From CAZSBG01 sp964605145 (GTDB lineage: Bacteria > Zhuqueibacterota > Zhuqueibacteria > Thermofontimicrobiales > Thermofontimicrobiaceae), in contig CAZSBG010000012.1 of assembly GCA_964605145.1 (NCBI GenBank), positions 1 through 64,000 on the forward strand: a DNA stretch of 64,000 nucleotides, read 5' to 3'. This document shows positions 36,411 through 44,913 of this stretch, one piece after another. A program made the translations under genes and the position numbers. Each line of letters begins with the position of its first letter. Position 1 is the first letter of the stretch. The notes under the pieces are model-generated. The model worked only from the letters and a program-made list of their open reading frames with translations. It did not search any database and was not told the DNA's origin.

Positions 36411-37412
36411 ATGAAACGACGCAGCTTTTTGAATAAGGCAGTGCAGGCAATTGGGGGATTATCGCTGGGATTTTTTCCTGGAAAAACAGGAATAGGTAAA
36501 GAATCAATTCCAGTGAAAATATCAAATTCTTCCAGGATCGTAGTCGCTCAAAGTAACTTTGTGAAAGATGCCCAGGGAAAACTGATTTCAGGGCAGGTTC
36601 ACAAATTACTCGATAGGGCCATGCAGCATTATTTCCGGGTTTCAAAATCTGAAGCTGCCTGGCAAAGAATCATCAAAAAAAATGATGTGGTGGGCATAAA
36701 AGTCAATTGTTTGGCAGGCCGAGGCATGTCGACCAGCATTGAACTGGTGGATGCCATTGTCGAGAGTCTCCGGAACGCCGGCATCCCGGATCGACACATA
36801 ATTATCTGGGACCGGGCAGATCGTGATTTGGAGAAAGCCGGCTATAAAATTCAAACCGATTTAAATCACGTTAGATGTTATGGCCATGACCGTCCCGGCT
36901 ACAGCTATGAAGTATTTGAATATGGTGAAGTGGGAAGTTGTCTCAGTAATATTCTACTGAAGCAGATTACTGCGGTTATCAATGTGCCGATTTTAAAAGA
37001 TCACGGTATTGTTGGAATTACCAACGCGTTGAAAAATTTTTTTGGCGCTATCCATAATCCGAATAAGTACCATGATAATGCCGGTGATCCATACATCGCG
37101 GATGTGAATATGTTGCACGCCATTCGCTCAAAGACCCGAATTACTATCAGTGATGCACTTACCGCTCAATACGAGGGAGGGCCACCCTTTATGCCGCAGT
37201 GGGCATGGCCAATGAATTCGCTGCTCGTGGGAACAGATCCAGTCGCGCTGGACAGCCTCGGTTGGGAAATTATTGAAAAGAAGCGTAAAGAACATGGCTT
37301 GCCTTCTCTCAAAGAGGCCGGCAGAGAACCGACCTACATTGCAACTGCAGCGGATGGAAATCATCAACTGGGCTGCAATGATTTAAATAAAATTGATGCT
37401 GAACGGATTTAA
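36411..37412 (+). CDS. Exported DUF362 protein (twin-arginine type leader)
   Basis: About 333 residues from ATG 36411. The leader MKRRSFLNKAVQAIGGLSLGF matches a twin-arginine signal (RRSFLNK), which implies folded export, usually with a bound cofactor. The body is DUF362: VGIKVNCLAGRGMSTSIELVDAI, HIIIWDRADRDLEKAGY, INVPILKDHGIVGITNALKNFFGAI, DALTAQYEGGPPF and VGTDPVALDSLGWEII. DUF362 proteins recur next to ferredoxin-like and radical SAM genes; their chemistry is not established. It is followed after two bases by the radical SAM gene of the AmmeMemoRadiSam set, and the three genes appear to be one operon. Confidence 0.85.
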   Translation: MKRRSFLNKAVQAIGGLSLGFFPGKTGIGKESIPVKISNSSRIVVAQSNFVKDAQGKLISGQVHKLLDRAMQHYFRVSKSEAAWQRIIKKNDVVGIKVNCLAGRGMSTSIELVDAIVESLRNAGIPDRHIIIWDRADRDLEKAGYKIQTDLNHVRCYGHDRPGYSYEVFEYGEVGSCLSNILLKQITAVINVPILKDHGIVGITNALKNFFGAIHNPNKYHDNAGDPYIADVNMLHAIRSKTRITISDALTAQYEGGPPFMPQWAWPMNSLLVGTDPVALDSLGWEIIEKKRKEHGLPSLKEAGREPTYIATAADGNHQLGCNDLNKIDAERI

Positions 37413-37414
37413 CC

Positions 37415-38551
37415 ATGGACACAGAAAATAAAATATCGCGCCGAAAATTTTTCAAACAAGGGGCGCAGGCATGTGCTGCTTGTTCCGCCTATCTGATGTT
37501 GTCCGGTGACGCTTTCCCGCGGCAAATCGATCGGAAGAACCTGACAGAGGCTCGATATTACGAAAAATTACCCAACCGAAAAATTCGCTGCCTGCTCTGC
37601 CCAAGGGAATGCGTCATCGATGACCAGGAAACAGGCTATTGTGGAGTGCGGGAAAACCTTGGCGGCGCCTATTACACGCTTGTTTATGGCAAACCGTGTA
37701 CCGCACATATCGATCCTGTTGAAAAGAAACCCTTGTTTCATTTCCTGCCGGGCACGGATGCTTTTTCTATCGCAACCGTCGGATGCAATGTGCTTTGCAA
37801 ATTCTGTCAGAACTGGCAGATATCCCAGGCTCGCCCGGATCAGGTTCCGAGTATGGACATGCCGCCCGAAAAGGTTGCTGCCATCGCCCAAAAAAATAAA
37901 TGCGCTTCCATCGCATATACATATTCCGAGCCGGTAATTTTTTCAGAATACATGCACGACAGCGCACAAGCCGGCCATGGAAAGAATGTAAAAAGCGTGA
38001 TGATAAGCAACGGCTATATTAATCCTGAACCCATGAAAGATTTATGTCGGGTGCTTGACGCAGTGAAAGTCGACCTGAAAGCATTTACCGAAGATTTTTA
38101 TGAAAAAATGGTGAATGGTGAATTGCAGCCGGTGCTCGATACGCTGGTGCTGGTGAAAAAACAAAAAGTGTGGCTTGAAATTGTTTATTTAATCATCCCA
38201 ACACTGAATGATAATCCTGAAGAATTGCGGCAAATGTGCACCTGGATAAAAAATGAACTGGGCCCTGACGTTCCCATTCATTTTTCACGATTCTATCCGC
38301 AATATCGATTGAAGAATTTGCCGAGAACACCAATTAAGACGTTGGTTACTGCCCGGGAAATTGCCCTTGATTCCGGTCTGAATTTTGCCTATATTGGGAA
38401 TGTGCCCGGTCACGAAGGTGAAAATACCTTTTGTCCCAATTGTCATGAACTGTTGATTCGTCGAGTGGGATACACCATCGTATCAAAATCAATTTCGAAG
38501 ACCGGGACATGCGGCAATTGCGGCCACCCAATTGCTGGAATCTGGACGTAG
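37415..38551 (+). CDS. amrS: AmmeMemoRadiSam radical SAM enzyme AmrS, with export leader
   Basis: 378 residues. The core has the radical SAM motif CNVLCKFC (Cys124, 128, 131) that binds the 4Fe-4S cluster and S-adenosylmethionine. The N-terminal Cys set typical of AmrS is present (CLLCPRECVIDD...GYCGVREN; Cys59, 62, 66, 76), as is a C-terminal zinc-ribbon-like pair (CPNCHELL; CGNCGHPIAG). The N-terminus SRRKFFKQGAQACAACSAYLML looks like a twin-arginine leader, unusual because AmrS is normally cytoplasmic. The AmrS family occurs with Memo and AMMECR1 proteins; Burroughs and colleagues proposed a nucleic-acid modification role, unproven. Here it lies between DUF362 and the fused AmrB-AmrA gene. 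Confidence 0.92.
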   Translation: MDTENKISRRKFFKQGAQACAACSAYLMLSGDAFPRQIDRKNLTEARYYEKLPNRKIRCLLCPRECVIDDQETGYCGVRENLGGAYYTLVYGKPCTAHIDPVEKKPLFHFLPGTDAFSIATVGCNVLCKFCQNWQISQARPDQVPSMDMPPEKVAAIAQKNKCASIAYTYSEPVIFSEYMHDSAQAGHGKNVKSVMISNGYINPEPMKDLCRVLDAVKVDLKAFTEDFYEKMVNGELQPVLDTLVLVKKQKVWLEIVYLIIPTLNDNPEELRQMCTWIKNELGPDVPIHFSRFYPQYRLKNLPRTPIKTLVTAREIALDSGLNFAYIGNVPGHEGENTFCPNCHELLIRRVGYTIVSKSISKTGTCGNCGHPIAGIWT

Positions 38552-38612
38552 ACGGCCTCAATTCCATGATTTTTAAAACAAAATAACACGAATGATTGGA
38601 GATTTGGGAATA

Positions 38613-40121
38613 ATGATGAATAAAATATCTATTCTCGAATTGTTTCTTCTCTTTTTCCTGATTAATTGTAACGCTCAACCTAAAAAGGAGGTTGAAAAAA
38701 CGTCTATGAACGCGCAAGAAATTAGAAAACCTGTTATCGCGGGAAGTTGGTATACCGGGAATCCGGTTAAACTTAAACGGGAAATCACTTCTTTTCTTGA
38801 GAATGCCGAAAATGCGGATATTCAAGGAGAAATATTGGCGCTAATTTCACCCCATGCCGGGTATGCATATTCTGGCGCAGTGGCCGGGCATGCATATAAA
38901 CAAGTTCTAAATGAGCGGTATGACGCTGTGATTGTACTCGCACCAAGTCATCGTGAGGCGTTTCATGGCGTCTCTGTTTTCAATAAAGAAGGCTATGAGA
39001 CCCCCCTCGGTGTTGTACCTGTTCACAAAGAAATTGCTGATGCACTGATTGAACAATCGGAAGAAATAAAATTTAGTTGGCAAGGTCATCGGGAAGAGCA
39101 CTCGCTGGAAATACAATTGCCCTTTTTGCAGGTTGCGATCCCTGACCTGAAAATTGTGCCGATAGTTTTTTGGGATCATTCCTGGGAAAACTGTGAGCGG
39201 CTGGCCGAAGCTATCGTAAAGGTCGTTAAGGATAAAAAAGTGCTGTTCGTTGCCAGCAGCGATTTGTACCATGGCTATGAATATGAGGAGTGCATAAAAA
39301 CTGATACAAAAACACTGGAATTAGTGGAAGAATTAAATCCCAAAAAGTTGTACGAAGGTTTTAAAAGCGAAAATCTCATGGCATGCGGCGCGGGTGGAAT
39401 TTTAGTCGCAGAAATGTCTGCAATGAAGCTGGGCGCTGATAAAGCAAAAATCATCATGCAAACAAATTCTGGTGATGTGACTGGGGTAAAGAATGATTAC
39501 GTCGTTGGGTATGGTGCTGTAGCCGTATACAGACAAAATCAGCAAGGTGATTCGGAGAAGGTCGGCGTGGACACCGGCTTGAAGGATGAGGAAAAGCAAT
39601 ATCTTTTGAAGATCGCACGACAGACCATTGAAAAATCAGTTCAGAATAAAAAAACACCAAAATTGAAACATGAATTCCCTGTCCTGAAAGAAAAACGCGG
39701 CGGATTTGTGACACTCACGAAGAATGGCATGCTTCGCGGTTGTATTGGCTACATCATTGCGGTGCTGCCACTTGATGAAACCATTGTGGAAATGGCCCAG
39801 GCAGCAGCTTTTCGTGATCCGAGATTCCCGCCTGTGACAAAAGACGAGGTTTCCGAATTAGAAATTGAAATTTCTGTGCTTACCCCCATACAGGAAATTG
39901 AAAACATCGAGCAAATTGAAGTGGGCACTCACGGTATCATCATTGAACGAGGCGGAAACAGCGGCTTGTTGCTGCCTCAGGTTGCCACGGATTATGGCTG
40001 GGACAGAGAAACGTTTTTGGAGCACACTTGTCAAAAAGCCGGATTGCCACCGAACGCCTGGAAAAAAGACAGCACAAAAATAAAAATATTCTCGGCAGAT
40101 GTTTTTCATGAAAAGAAATGA
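38613..40121 (+). CDS. amrB: AmmeMemoRadiSam AmrB-AmrA fusion (Memo plus AMMECR1), lipoprotein
   Basis: About 502 residues. The start MNKISILELFLLFFLINC-N gives a lipoprotein signal peptide with Cys19 in the lipobox. The Memo domain (about 36-305) shows the metal-site residues of the family: His81 (PHAGY), His113 (PSHREAFHG), His220 (SSDLYHG) and Cys258 (ACGAGG). After a short linker the AMMECR1 domain (about 325-500) carries the signature LRGCIG (374-379) and FRDPRFPPV. Fused Memo-AMMECR1 proteins are known; a lipid-anchored version exported with its radical SAM partner is not usual. I chose the ATG at 38613; the frame extends to 38592 without improving the leader. Confidence 0.9.
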   Translation: MMNKISILELFLLFFLINCNAQPKKEVEKTSMNAQEIRKPVIAGSWYTGNPVKLKREITSFLENAENADIQGEILALISPHAGYAYSGAVAGHAYKQVLNERYDAVIVLAPSHREAFHGVSVFNKEGYETPLGVVPVHKEIADALIEQSEEIKFSWQGHREEHSLEIQLPFLQVAIPDLKIVPIVFWDHSWENCERLAEAIVKVVKDKKVLFVASSDLYHGYEYEECIKTDTKTLELVEELNPKKLYEGFKSENLMACGAGGILVAEMSAMKLGADKAKIIMQTNSGDVTGVKNDYVVGYGAVAVYRQNQQGDSEKVGVDTGLKDEEKQYLLKIARQTIEKSVQNKKTPKLKHEFPVLKEKRGGFVTLTKNGMLRGCIGYIIAVLPLDETIVEMAQAAAFRDPRFPPVTKDEVSELEIEISVLTPIQEIENIEQIEVGTHGIIIERGGNSGLLLPQVATDYGWDRETFLEHTCQKAGLPPNAWKKDSTKIKIFSADVFHEKK

Positions 40122-40154
40122 TTTGCAAAGTTAAACATGAAGAGTACTGAGTAA

Positions 40155-40200
40155 ATAAAAAAAGGACTTTTGAGTTATTATGCTGAAAGTCCTTTTTTAT
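40155..40200. terminator. Bidirectional intrinsic terminator
   Basis: AAAAAAGGACTTT (about 40158-40170) pairs with AAAGTCCTTTTTT (40186-40198). It separates the convergent AmmeMemoRadiSam operon and the minus-strand operon that ends with the outer-membrane barrel gene. Confidence 0.9.
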
Positions 40201-40238
40201 GAGAAATATGTTCTTTGTCTTGCCAGTTGGCAATTATG

Positions 40239-42407
40239 CTAACGAAGCAGATTCACGCTGAATAATAATTTGTGTTTCGAAACACGGTTCCATGCAAAAT
40301 CGAAACGCAGAATATTGAATCTGTCACCGAAACCCAATCCAATTTCTGTGAAAATTCCGTCCGTTGTTTTGATCGGCGTGTTAATCGCCCGGGCCAGGGA
40401 GTTACTCTCCGAAGACAGTTCGCTCCAGCCAAATCCTGTCCAGGCAGTCAGTTTCAATCCTTTGAGTATCTTTTTATTCCAGCCCAAGTCGTATAGAGTA
40501 TTCCCATATAAAACATATTCCGCTGATCCATAAGCAGCGCGGTCGCCTGTAAATGTTTTGTAATCGACACTGCGCAAATTCCCGTAAAAGTTGAGGAAAG
40601 TCTTTCCACCAAAATCGAACCAGCGCTGGGGACTGAGTTTACCGGTTGAAGCGGCTCCAAAAAGAAACAGATGAATCTGATCATAACGACCGCTCCGAAA
40701 TTGTCGGGCCACGCTCGCCTTGATCAAACCAAACGAGAAATCGCTGTGAAGATATTGTTTGTCCGTGTATTCAGCGTGTAGTCGAAAATCCAATCGGTGT
40801 TTCCTATAAAATAACGCGCTATGCAGCCCCCTGAATATTCCTTCGACAATTTCGGGATTGAGCCGAAATGGATCGTTGTAATTGAACAGGCTGATTTTCG
40901 TTTCATTGACTGCATTTTCTTCTTTCTGATGGACGTAGGATAGCTTCATGGCAAGATGGTCCGTCAGCCGAAAGCCCAGACCAATGGAGCCCCCGGTTTT
41001 GTAATAATAGTCCCGATAATACCCCTTGTAGAGCAAGCTTGTGAACGTATTTTTCCCTGTGGAAATAAGTTTTGGTTCTTCTTCATAGCCGGTGGTCTTG
41101 TATGCATTTGTTTCGATGAACGTCTTTTTATTTTTATCCAGATGATACAGAAATCCCGCCTCTGCCTTCCAGCGTTTATCCATAAAACCATAGCCGGCTT
41201 GCAGCGTTGCTGCTGAATGTGGCAAAATAACATTGGAAAACGTGAAACCGTAATTCAGGCGCAGTCCTTCAACCCGATTGAAAATGAGTACGCGACTCAG
41301 ACGCTGAGCTAAGTTGAAATATGGCCCCATGCGTTGTTCGAGTCCCATTTTGAGTGCTTCCCTGGCAATTTCATCCGATTCAATGAGATCAGAATACAAA
41401 TCCATTGAAGACAATTTATCCTCGATTTTTCGGATGATTCGATCCTGTTCTTCCGGCGACAGTTTATTCGGATGTTCTGAATTCGTTGTCAATTTTGACT
41501 GCAATTCAGGTTCGATACGATGCGATATTTTGGGAACACTATCACGGACTGTTTTCGATAGTTCAGGATTCACGACATAGGAATCGAATTCAATGACACG
41601 GTGCAGGTGAATTTTCATGCCTAAAATGTGGATTTCAAATTCTTCTTCGATAAATCCGGGCAACCAGTATGAACCGTAGAGTAACGCTTTCTCGGTTTTG
41701 ACAGTGTGGTTTTCCGAGCCGGTGATGCTCAGCGTCAATCGATTTTTGTTCTTCTGGAGATCAGGATTGGTGAACGAAGCGGCTTCATTGAAAATAACAT
41801 TGGATCCGACAACCTCCAGTTTGTCGGCATCAATTTGAAATGTGCCATTCACTGCCGGGATGTTTTCATGTTTTGAAGTGACGGCAACCGTTACAATTTT
41901 ATTTTCCCCAAACCCAATCTTATTGACTTTCCGATAGGAGTAAATTGAATCAGCGCCGACGGCAAACGGATAGACTGGCCAAAAATTTGGTTCGTTTTTA
42001 TTGGTTAAAGAATCCTTAAAACCGAACGCGGATGGGTCGTAAAGAAATTGAAATGGATTTGGCAGCGGCATTATTTCGCCAATTTTGATGTTTGCAGAAT
42101 CCGGATTCACTTCGCGTTCGGCCGTAATAACCAGACGAACGGAATCCGGTTTTTGCCAGAATCCGTCAAAATAGTATTCATGTAGAAATGGCACCACCTT
42201 AATGTCGAACGGCCGGTAGCCAAAGTACGCATAAGTTTTGGAACGACCTTTAAATGTGACCGACTCGATGCTTTCATAACTTTGCTGACTCTTTGCCTGT
42301 ACTTTTCGGATAAAAGATGTGAAATCATCTTGTGCAAAGATATTCTGCAGAGGAAAAAATATTATTGCAGCGGTGAAAAGCGCTGTTTTGAATGATATGT
42401 TTTTCAT
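40239..42407 (-). CDS. DUF5686-like outer-membrane beta-barrel protein
   Basis: 722 residues with signal peptide (FKTALFTAAIIFFPLQNIFAQ). Residues about 25-290 form a periplasmic part with VTFKGRSKTYAYFGYRPFDIK and a repeated beta pattern like the DUF5686 family of Bacteroidota. Residues about 370-722 are barrel strands rich in Tyr, Phe, Leu and Gly (LRLNYGFTFSNVILPHSAATL; RWKAEAGFLYHLDKNKKTFIE; LRFDFAWNRVSKHKLLFSVN). It ends in LLR. DUF5686 proteins are surface-exposed and of unknown function, sometimes linked to TonB-type import. Last gene of a five-gene minus-strand operon. Confidence 0.72.
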   Translation of the reverse strand: MKNISFKTALFTAAIIFFPLQNIFAQDDFTSFIRKVQAKSQQSYESIESVTFKGRSKTYAYFGYRPFDIKVVPFLHEYYFDGFWQKPDSVRLVITAEREVNPDSANIKIGEIMPLPNPFQFLYDPSAFGFKDSLTNKNEPNFWPVYPFAVGADSIYSYRKVNKIGFGENKIVTVAVTSKHENIPAVNGTFQIDADKLEVVGSNVIFNEAASFTNPDLQKNKNRLTLSITGSENHTVKTEKALLYGSYWLPGFIEEEFEIHILGMKIHLHRVIEFDSYVVNPELSKTVRDSVPKISHRIEPELQSKLTTNSEHPNKLSPEEQDRIIRKIEDKLSSMDLYSDLIESDEIAREALKMGLEQRMGPYFNLAQRLSRVLIFNRVEGLRLNYGFTFSNVILPHSAATLQAGYGFMDKRWKAEAGFLYHLDKNKKTFIETNAYKTTGYEEEPKLISTGKNTFTSLLYKGYYRDYYYKTGGSIGLGFRLTDHLAMKLSYVHQKEENAVNETKISLFNYNDPFRLNPEIVEGIFRGLHSALFYRKHRLDFRLHAEYTDKQYLHSDFSFGLIKASVARQFRSGRYDQIHLFLFGAASTGKLSPQRWFDFGGKTFLNFYGNLRSVDYKTFTGDRAAYGSAEYVLYGNTLYDLGWNKKILKGLKLTAWTGFGWSELSSESNSLARAINTPIKTTDGIFTEIGLGFGDRFNILRFDFAWNRVSKHKLLFSVNLLR

Positions 42408-42422
42408 GTCATCAAATTCAAT

Positions 42423-42956
42423 TTAATTTGAAATAATGTGGCCTTTTGTGAGAATTAAGTTCGTGGTAAAGGCGATGACAAAACCGGCGATTACCGAGGT
42501 TAGCGCCATAATGGGGATCAGATAAAATAATTCCAATCGATGAACGAGCAAGAAATTCACAAGCCCTAATTGGGTGAGGCTATGAACCAGCGCACCTAAA
42601 ATACTGATGCCGTAAATACTGAAAATATTCGAAAAAAATCGTTTCCCATAAATCATGCTTAGTGTGGCCGCAATACCGCCACTGATAGCCAGGACAAACG
42701 CAGGATTGAAAAGCGTACCCAATATCAGCGAACCGGCAATTACCCGGAAAACCACCACCAGCAATGCTTCCCAATCACCAAAGAGATAGAGGGCGAGAAG
42801 CGTGGCAATGTGCGCCAGGCCCGGTTTCATCCACGGGAGAGGCCTCGGAATGAGAGATTCAAATAAGAACAGAATGAGTCCCAGCCCAATGAGCAGGGAA
42901 AGGCGGACCGTTCTGGAATTGCCGCTTTTGCGAAATTGATTATTGGGTGATAACAT
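42423..42956 (-). CDS. Gx transporter family membrane protein (ECF S-component-like)
   Basis: About 177 residues with five to six predicted membrane helices: LSLLIGLGLILFLFESLIP, LAHIATLLALYLFGDWEALLVVVF, AFVLAISGGIAATLSMI, ISILGALVHSLTQLGLVNFLL and IPIMALTSVIAGFVIAFTTNLIL. The PRPLPWMKPGLAHI motif and the repeated Gly are typical of Gx transporters, which resemble substrate-binding S-components and are often encoded with a NusG-domain-II protein, as here, and with flavin-linked (Rnf, ApbE) systems. The start ATG at 42956 overlaps the end of the upstream gene by 17 bases. Confidence 0.85.
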   Translation of the reverse strand: MLSPNNQFRKSGNSRTVRLSLLIGLGLILFLFESLIPRPLPWMKPGLAHIATLLALYLFGDWEALLVVVFRVIAGSLILGTLFNPAFVLAISGGIAATLSMIYGKRFFSNIFSIYGISILGALVHSLTQLGLVNFLLVHRLELFYLIPIMALTSVIAGFVIAFTTNLILTKGHIISN

Positions 42957-43350
42957 CGAAATTGGATTTTTTGGGATTTTCAATTGCAACAACCACTTTA
43001 TTGGGAACGCATACAATCAGGTCGCCGGCACGATGAATTTTGCCAGTGTTGACACATATTTTTTCCGGACAATCTGAATAGTTCACCCGGGCATTTCCAT
43101 GCTTTATTTCAACAGAAGTCCTGCCAATCGGGCCTGTGACTTCAATGGTTTGACTTTGATTTAATTCCAAAACGTGAGTTGTCTTTCCTTCGACCTCAAT
43201 CCTGAGTATTGCGCCGGGATTTTTCAATTGATTCACGACATAAAGGCTTAAAAATCCAACGACCAAAATAGCGCCGATGAGTAATTTATCGCCGAATGTC
43301 AATTCATTTCTGAATGCTGTCAGCAAGGATTTCAGATTCTTCCAGCTCAT
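42940..43350 (-). CDS. NusG domain II-containing membrane-anchored protein
   Basis: 136 residues. One membrane helix near residues 22-40 (DKLLIGAILVVGFLSLYVV) is followed by a NusG domain II (AILRIEVEGKTTHVLEL...EVTGPIGRTSVEIKHGNARVNYSDCPEKICVNTGKIH), including the conserved Cys pair in DCPEKICV and the G-I/L-H ending. This family nearly always occurs beside a Gx transporter, and that is the case here. Its role is not established; a periplasmic partner of the transporter is plausible. Confidence 0.85.
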   Translation of the reverse strand: MSWKNLKSLLTAFRNELTFGDKLLIGAILVVGFLSLYVVNQLKNPGAILRIEVEGKTTHVLELNQSQTIEVTGPIGRTSVEIKHGNARVNYSDCPEKICVNTGKIHRAGDLIVCVPNKVVVAIENPKKSNFDVITQ

Positions 43351-43353
43351 TTT

Positions 43354-44904
43354 TTATTCCAGGCTGATATCGAAAAATTCATAAAGATCGTATAATGTCG
43401 CCCATGAATTTATGGATCCAATATCCGGGGCGGTGAAATACACCCGCATTCCAATTTTGTGGGCTTTTTTCGGGTAAAAATTTATTCGATCGTTTTTGGG
43501 GATTTTTATTTTGATCAAATAATTATCTTCAAAAACTTCTGTGATTAGCTCCACGGATGTTTCTTCAAGAATTTTTCCAAATTTGTTGATGTATTGAGGA
43601 TCGTCATCCCACATTTCGTATGGCCCATTGCCGAGCGAATCGCGGTACTGCCTGACTTCATCCGAGGTGTCCATGACCCGAATCTGGCTGAACCGACTGG
43701 AATATGGATCCACAACGAATCGGTAATTGTCGCTTCCATGCCACCAGCCATTATTCATCATGTCCATGTCGATATGCAATTCTGCCGGCGCGTTCATTTC
43801 ACAGCCAATGTAGACAAAGTTGCTGTCCCAGTTCATGTAAAATTGTGCTTTCAGCGGATTCCCCAAAAGAAATTTGGATGAAGAAAATGCCAGCGTATCA
43901 CTGCCCGGAAACCATGTGCTCCAATCTCCATCAAAATAGGGGGTAATTTCCGGGATTTTGCTGTGAATGGTGTGGAGGGGGAAATCGTCGGAGCTGTCGC
44001 TAAATCCGTCGTGGTCGGTGTCGATGTTATTTGGGTCGCTGCCGCAATAAATGCCGGCCATCAATTCGGCGAGGTCGTCTAAACCATCGCCATCCGTATC
44101 GCTGAGCGTCGAATCGCTGCCGAATCGGGCTTCATCAAAAGGAAGGCGCGCATTGTTATCCGGGATGCCATCGCGGTCATTGTCGCCTGTACGATCAATC
44201 TTGCCCCAGGGCGATTTGATGCGGAGATAATCTTTGAACTGGCGGAAAATCTCCGCCTGATAGCTGAACTGTTCGCCGGCCTGGATGGCGAAATCCAATG
44301 GTTTATCTCCATGCCACATGAATTCAGCGCCGCTGTTTTGATAACAGATCAGGTCGAGCGAATGCTGTAATTCGTGCGTAAACAGCCATGTGGCCTTATA
44401 ATTGACTTGCTCGTCTTCGCCGGGATAGAGCACCGATGTTTTACAGGGAAACCGGAAAAAAGAATACCCTGTTTCTCCCAGAATTTTCATGCCGCCATAA
44501 TTGCCACCTCCTGCCGGGGGGCCGTAAACAAGCACGATAACACCGTATTGATTATCTTTGATCCCGTTGTCCCGAAAATCCTGTTCGACAAATTTTGGCC
44601 ACAGCAGTCCGTCTTCCGGGAAGAATTTTTTTGACTTGAAATCCTCTATTTCCATGTAAGAGATATTCAGGTGAAGTTGACAGCCGGAGTTGCGCCAGTA
44701 AAATTCACGACTGAGGCTGATTCCTTTTTTCAATTGCTTAATTTCCTGCGCTGACATTTTTGCACCGGCTGTATTGGTGTAAAAAACGACCAGCACATCA
44801 ATCGTTGCGTACTCCATCGTGGGTGAGGAATCCTGCCCAAGCAAGGGTGAATGGAGAAATGAAAATATCGATATTATGTAAATGACGATGAATATTCTGT
44901 TCAT
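43354..44904 (-). CDS. Secreted HExxH metalloprotease-like protein with TSP3 calcium repeats and CBM9/DOMON-like domain
   Basis: 516 residues with a signal peptide (IFIVIYIISIFSFLHSPLLGQ). Residues about 33-225 have the layout of a secreted zinc protease: a VLVVFYTN strand, and HELQH at 177-181 fits HExxH with a downstream Glu (E211 or nearby) as a possible third ligand. Residues 239-310 are thrombospondin type 3 calcium repeats (DNDRDGIPD, DTDGDGLDD, DTDHDGFSD). The C-terminal part (FYMNWDSNFVYIGCEM, LHIDMDMMNNGWW, DNYRFVVDP) resembles CBM9/DOMON carbohydrate-binding domains. No sorting domain is present. Its position four bases before the NusG-II gene puts it in the same operon. Confidence 0.75.
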   Translation of the reverse strand: MNRIFIVIYIISIFSFLHSPLLGQDSSPTMEYATIDVLVVFYTNTAGAKMSAQEIKQLKKGISLSREFYWRNSGCQLHLNISYMEIEDFKSKKFFPEDGLLWPKFVEQDFRDNGIKDNQYGVIVLVYGPPAGGGNYGGMKILGETGYSFFRFPCKTSVLYPGEDEQVNYKATWLFTHELQHSLDLICYQNSGAEFMWHGDKPLDFAIQAGEQFSYQAEIFRQFKDYLRIKSPWGKIDRTGDNDRDGIPDNNARLPFDEARFGSDSTLSDTDGDGLDDLAELMAGIYCGSDPNNIDTDHDGFSDSSDDFPLHTIHSKIPEITPYFDGDWSTWFPGSDTLAFSSSKFLLGNPLKAQFYMNWDSNFVYIGCEMNAPAELHIDMDMMNNGWWHGSDNYRFVVDPYSSRFSQIRVMDTSDEVRQYRDSLGNGPYEMWDDDPQYINKFGKILEETSVELITEVFEDNYLIKIKIPKNDRINFYPKKAHKIGMRVYFTAPDIGSINSWATLYDLYEFFDISLE

Positions 44905-44913
44905 AAATAGCTC

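Noticed and set aside
36194..36412. Minus-strand frame of 72 codons ahead of DUF362
   Set aside because: It covers the near-perfect TTGACA/TATACT promoter on the other strand, has no ribosome binding site, and its composition looks random.
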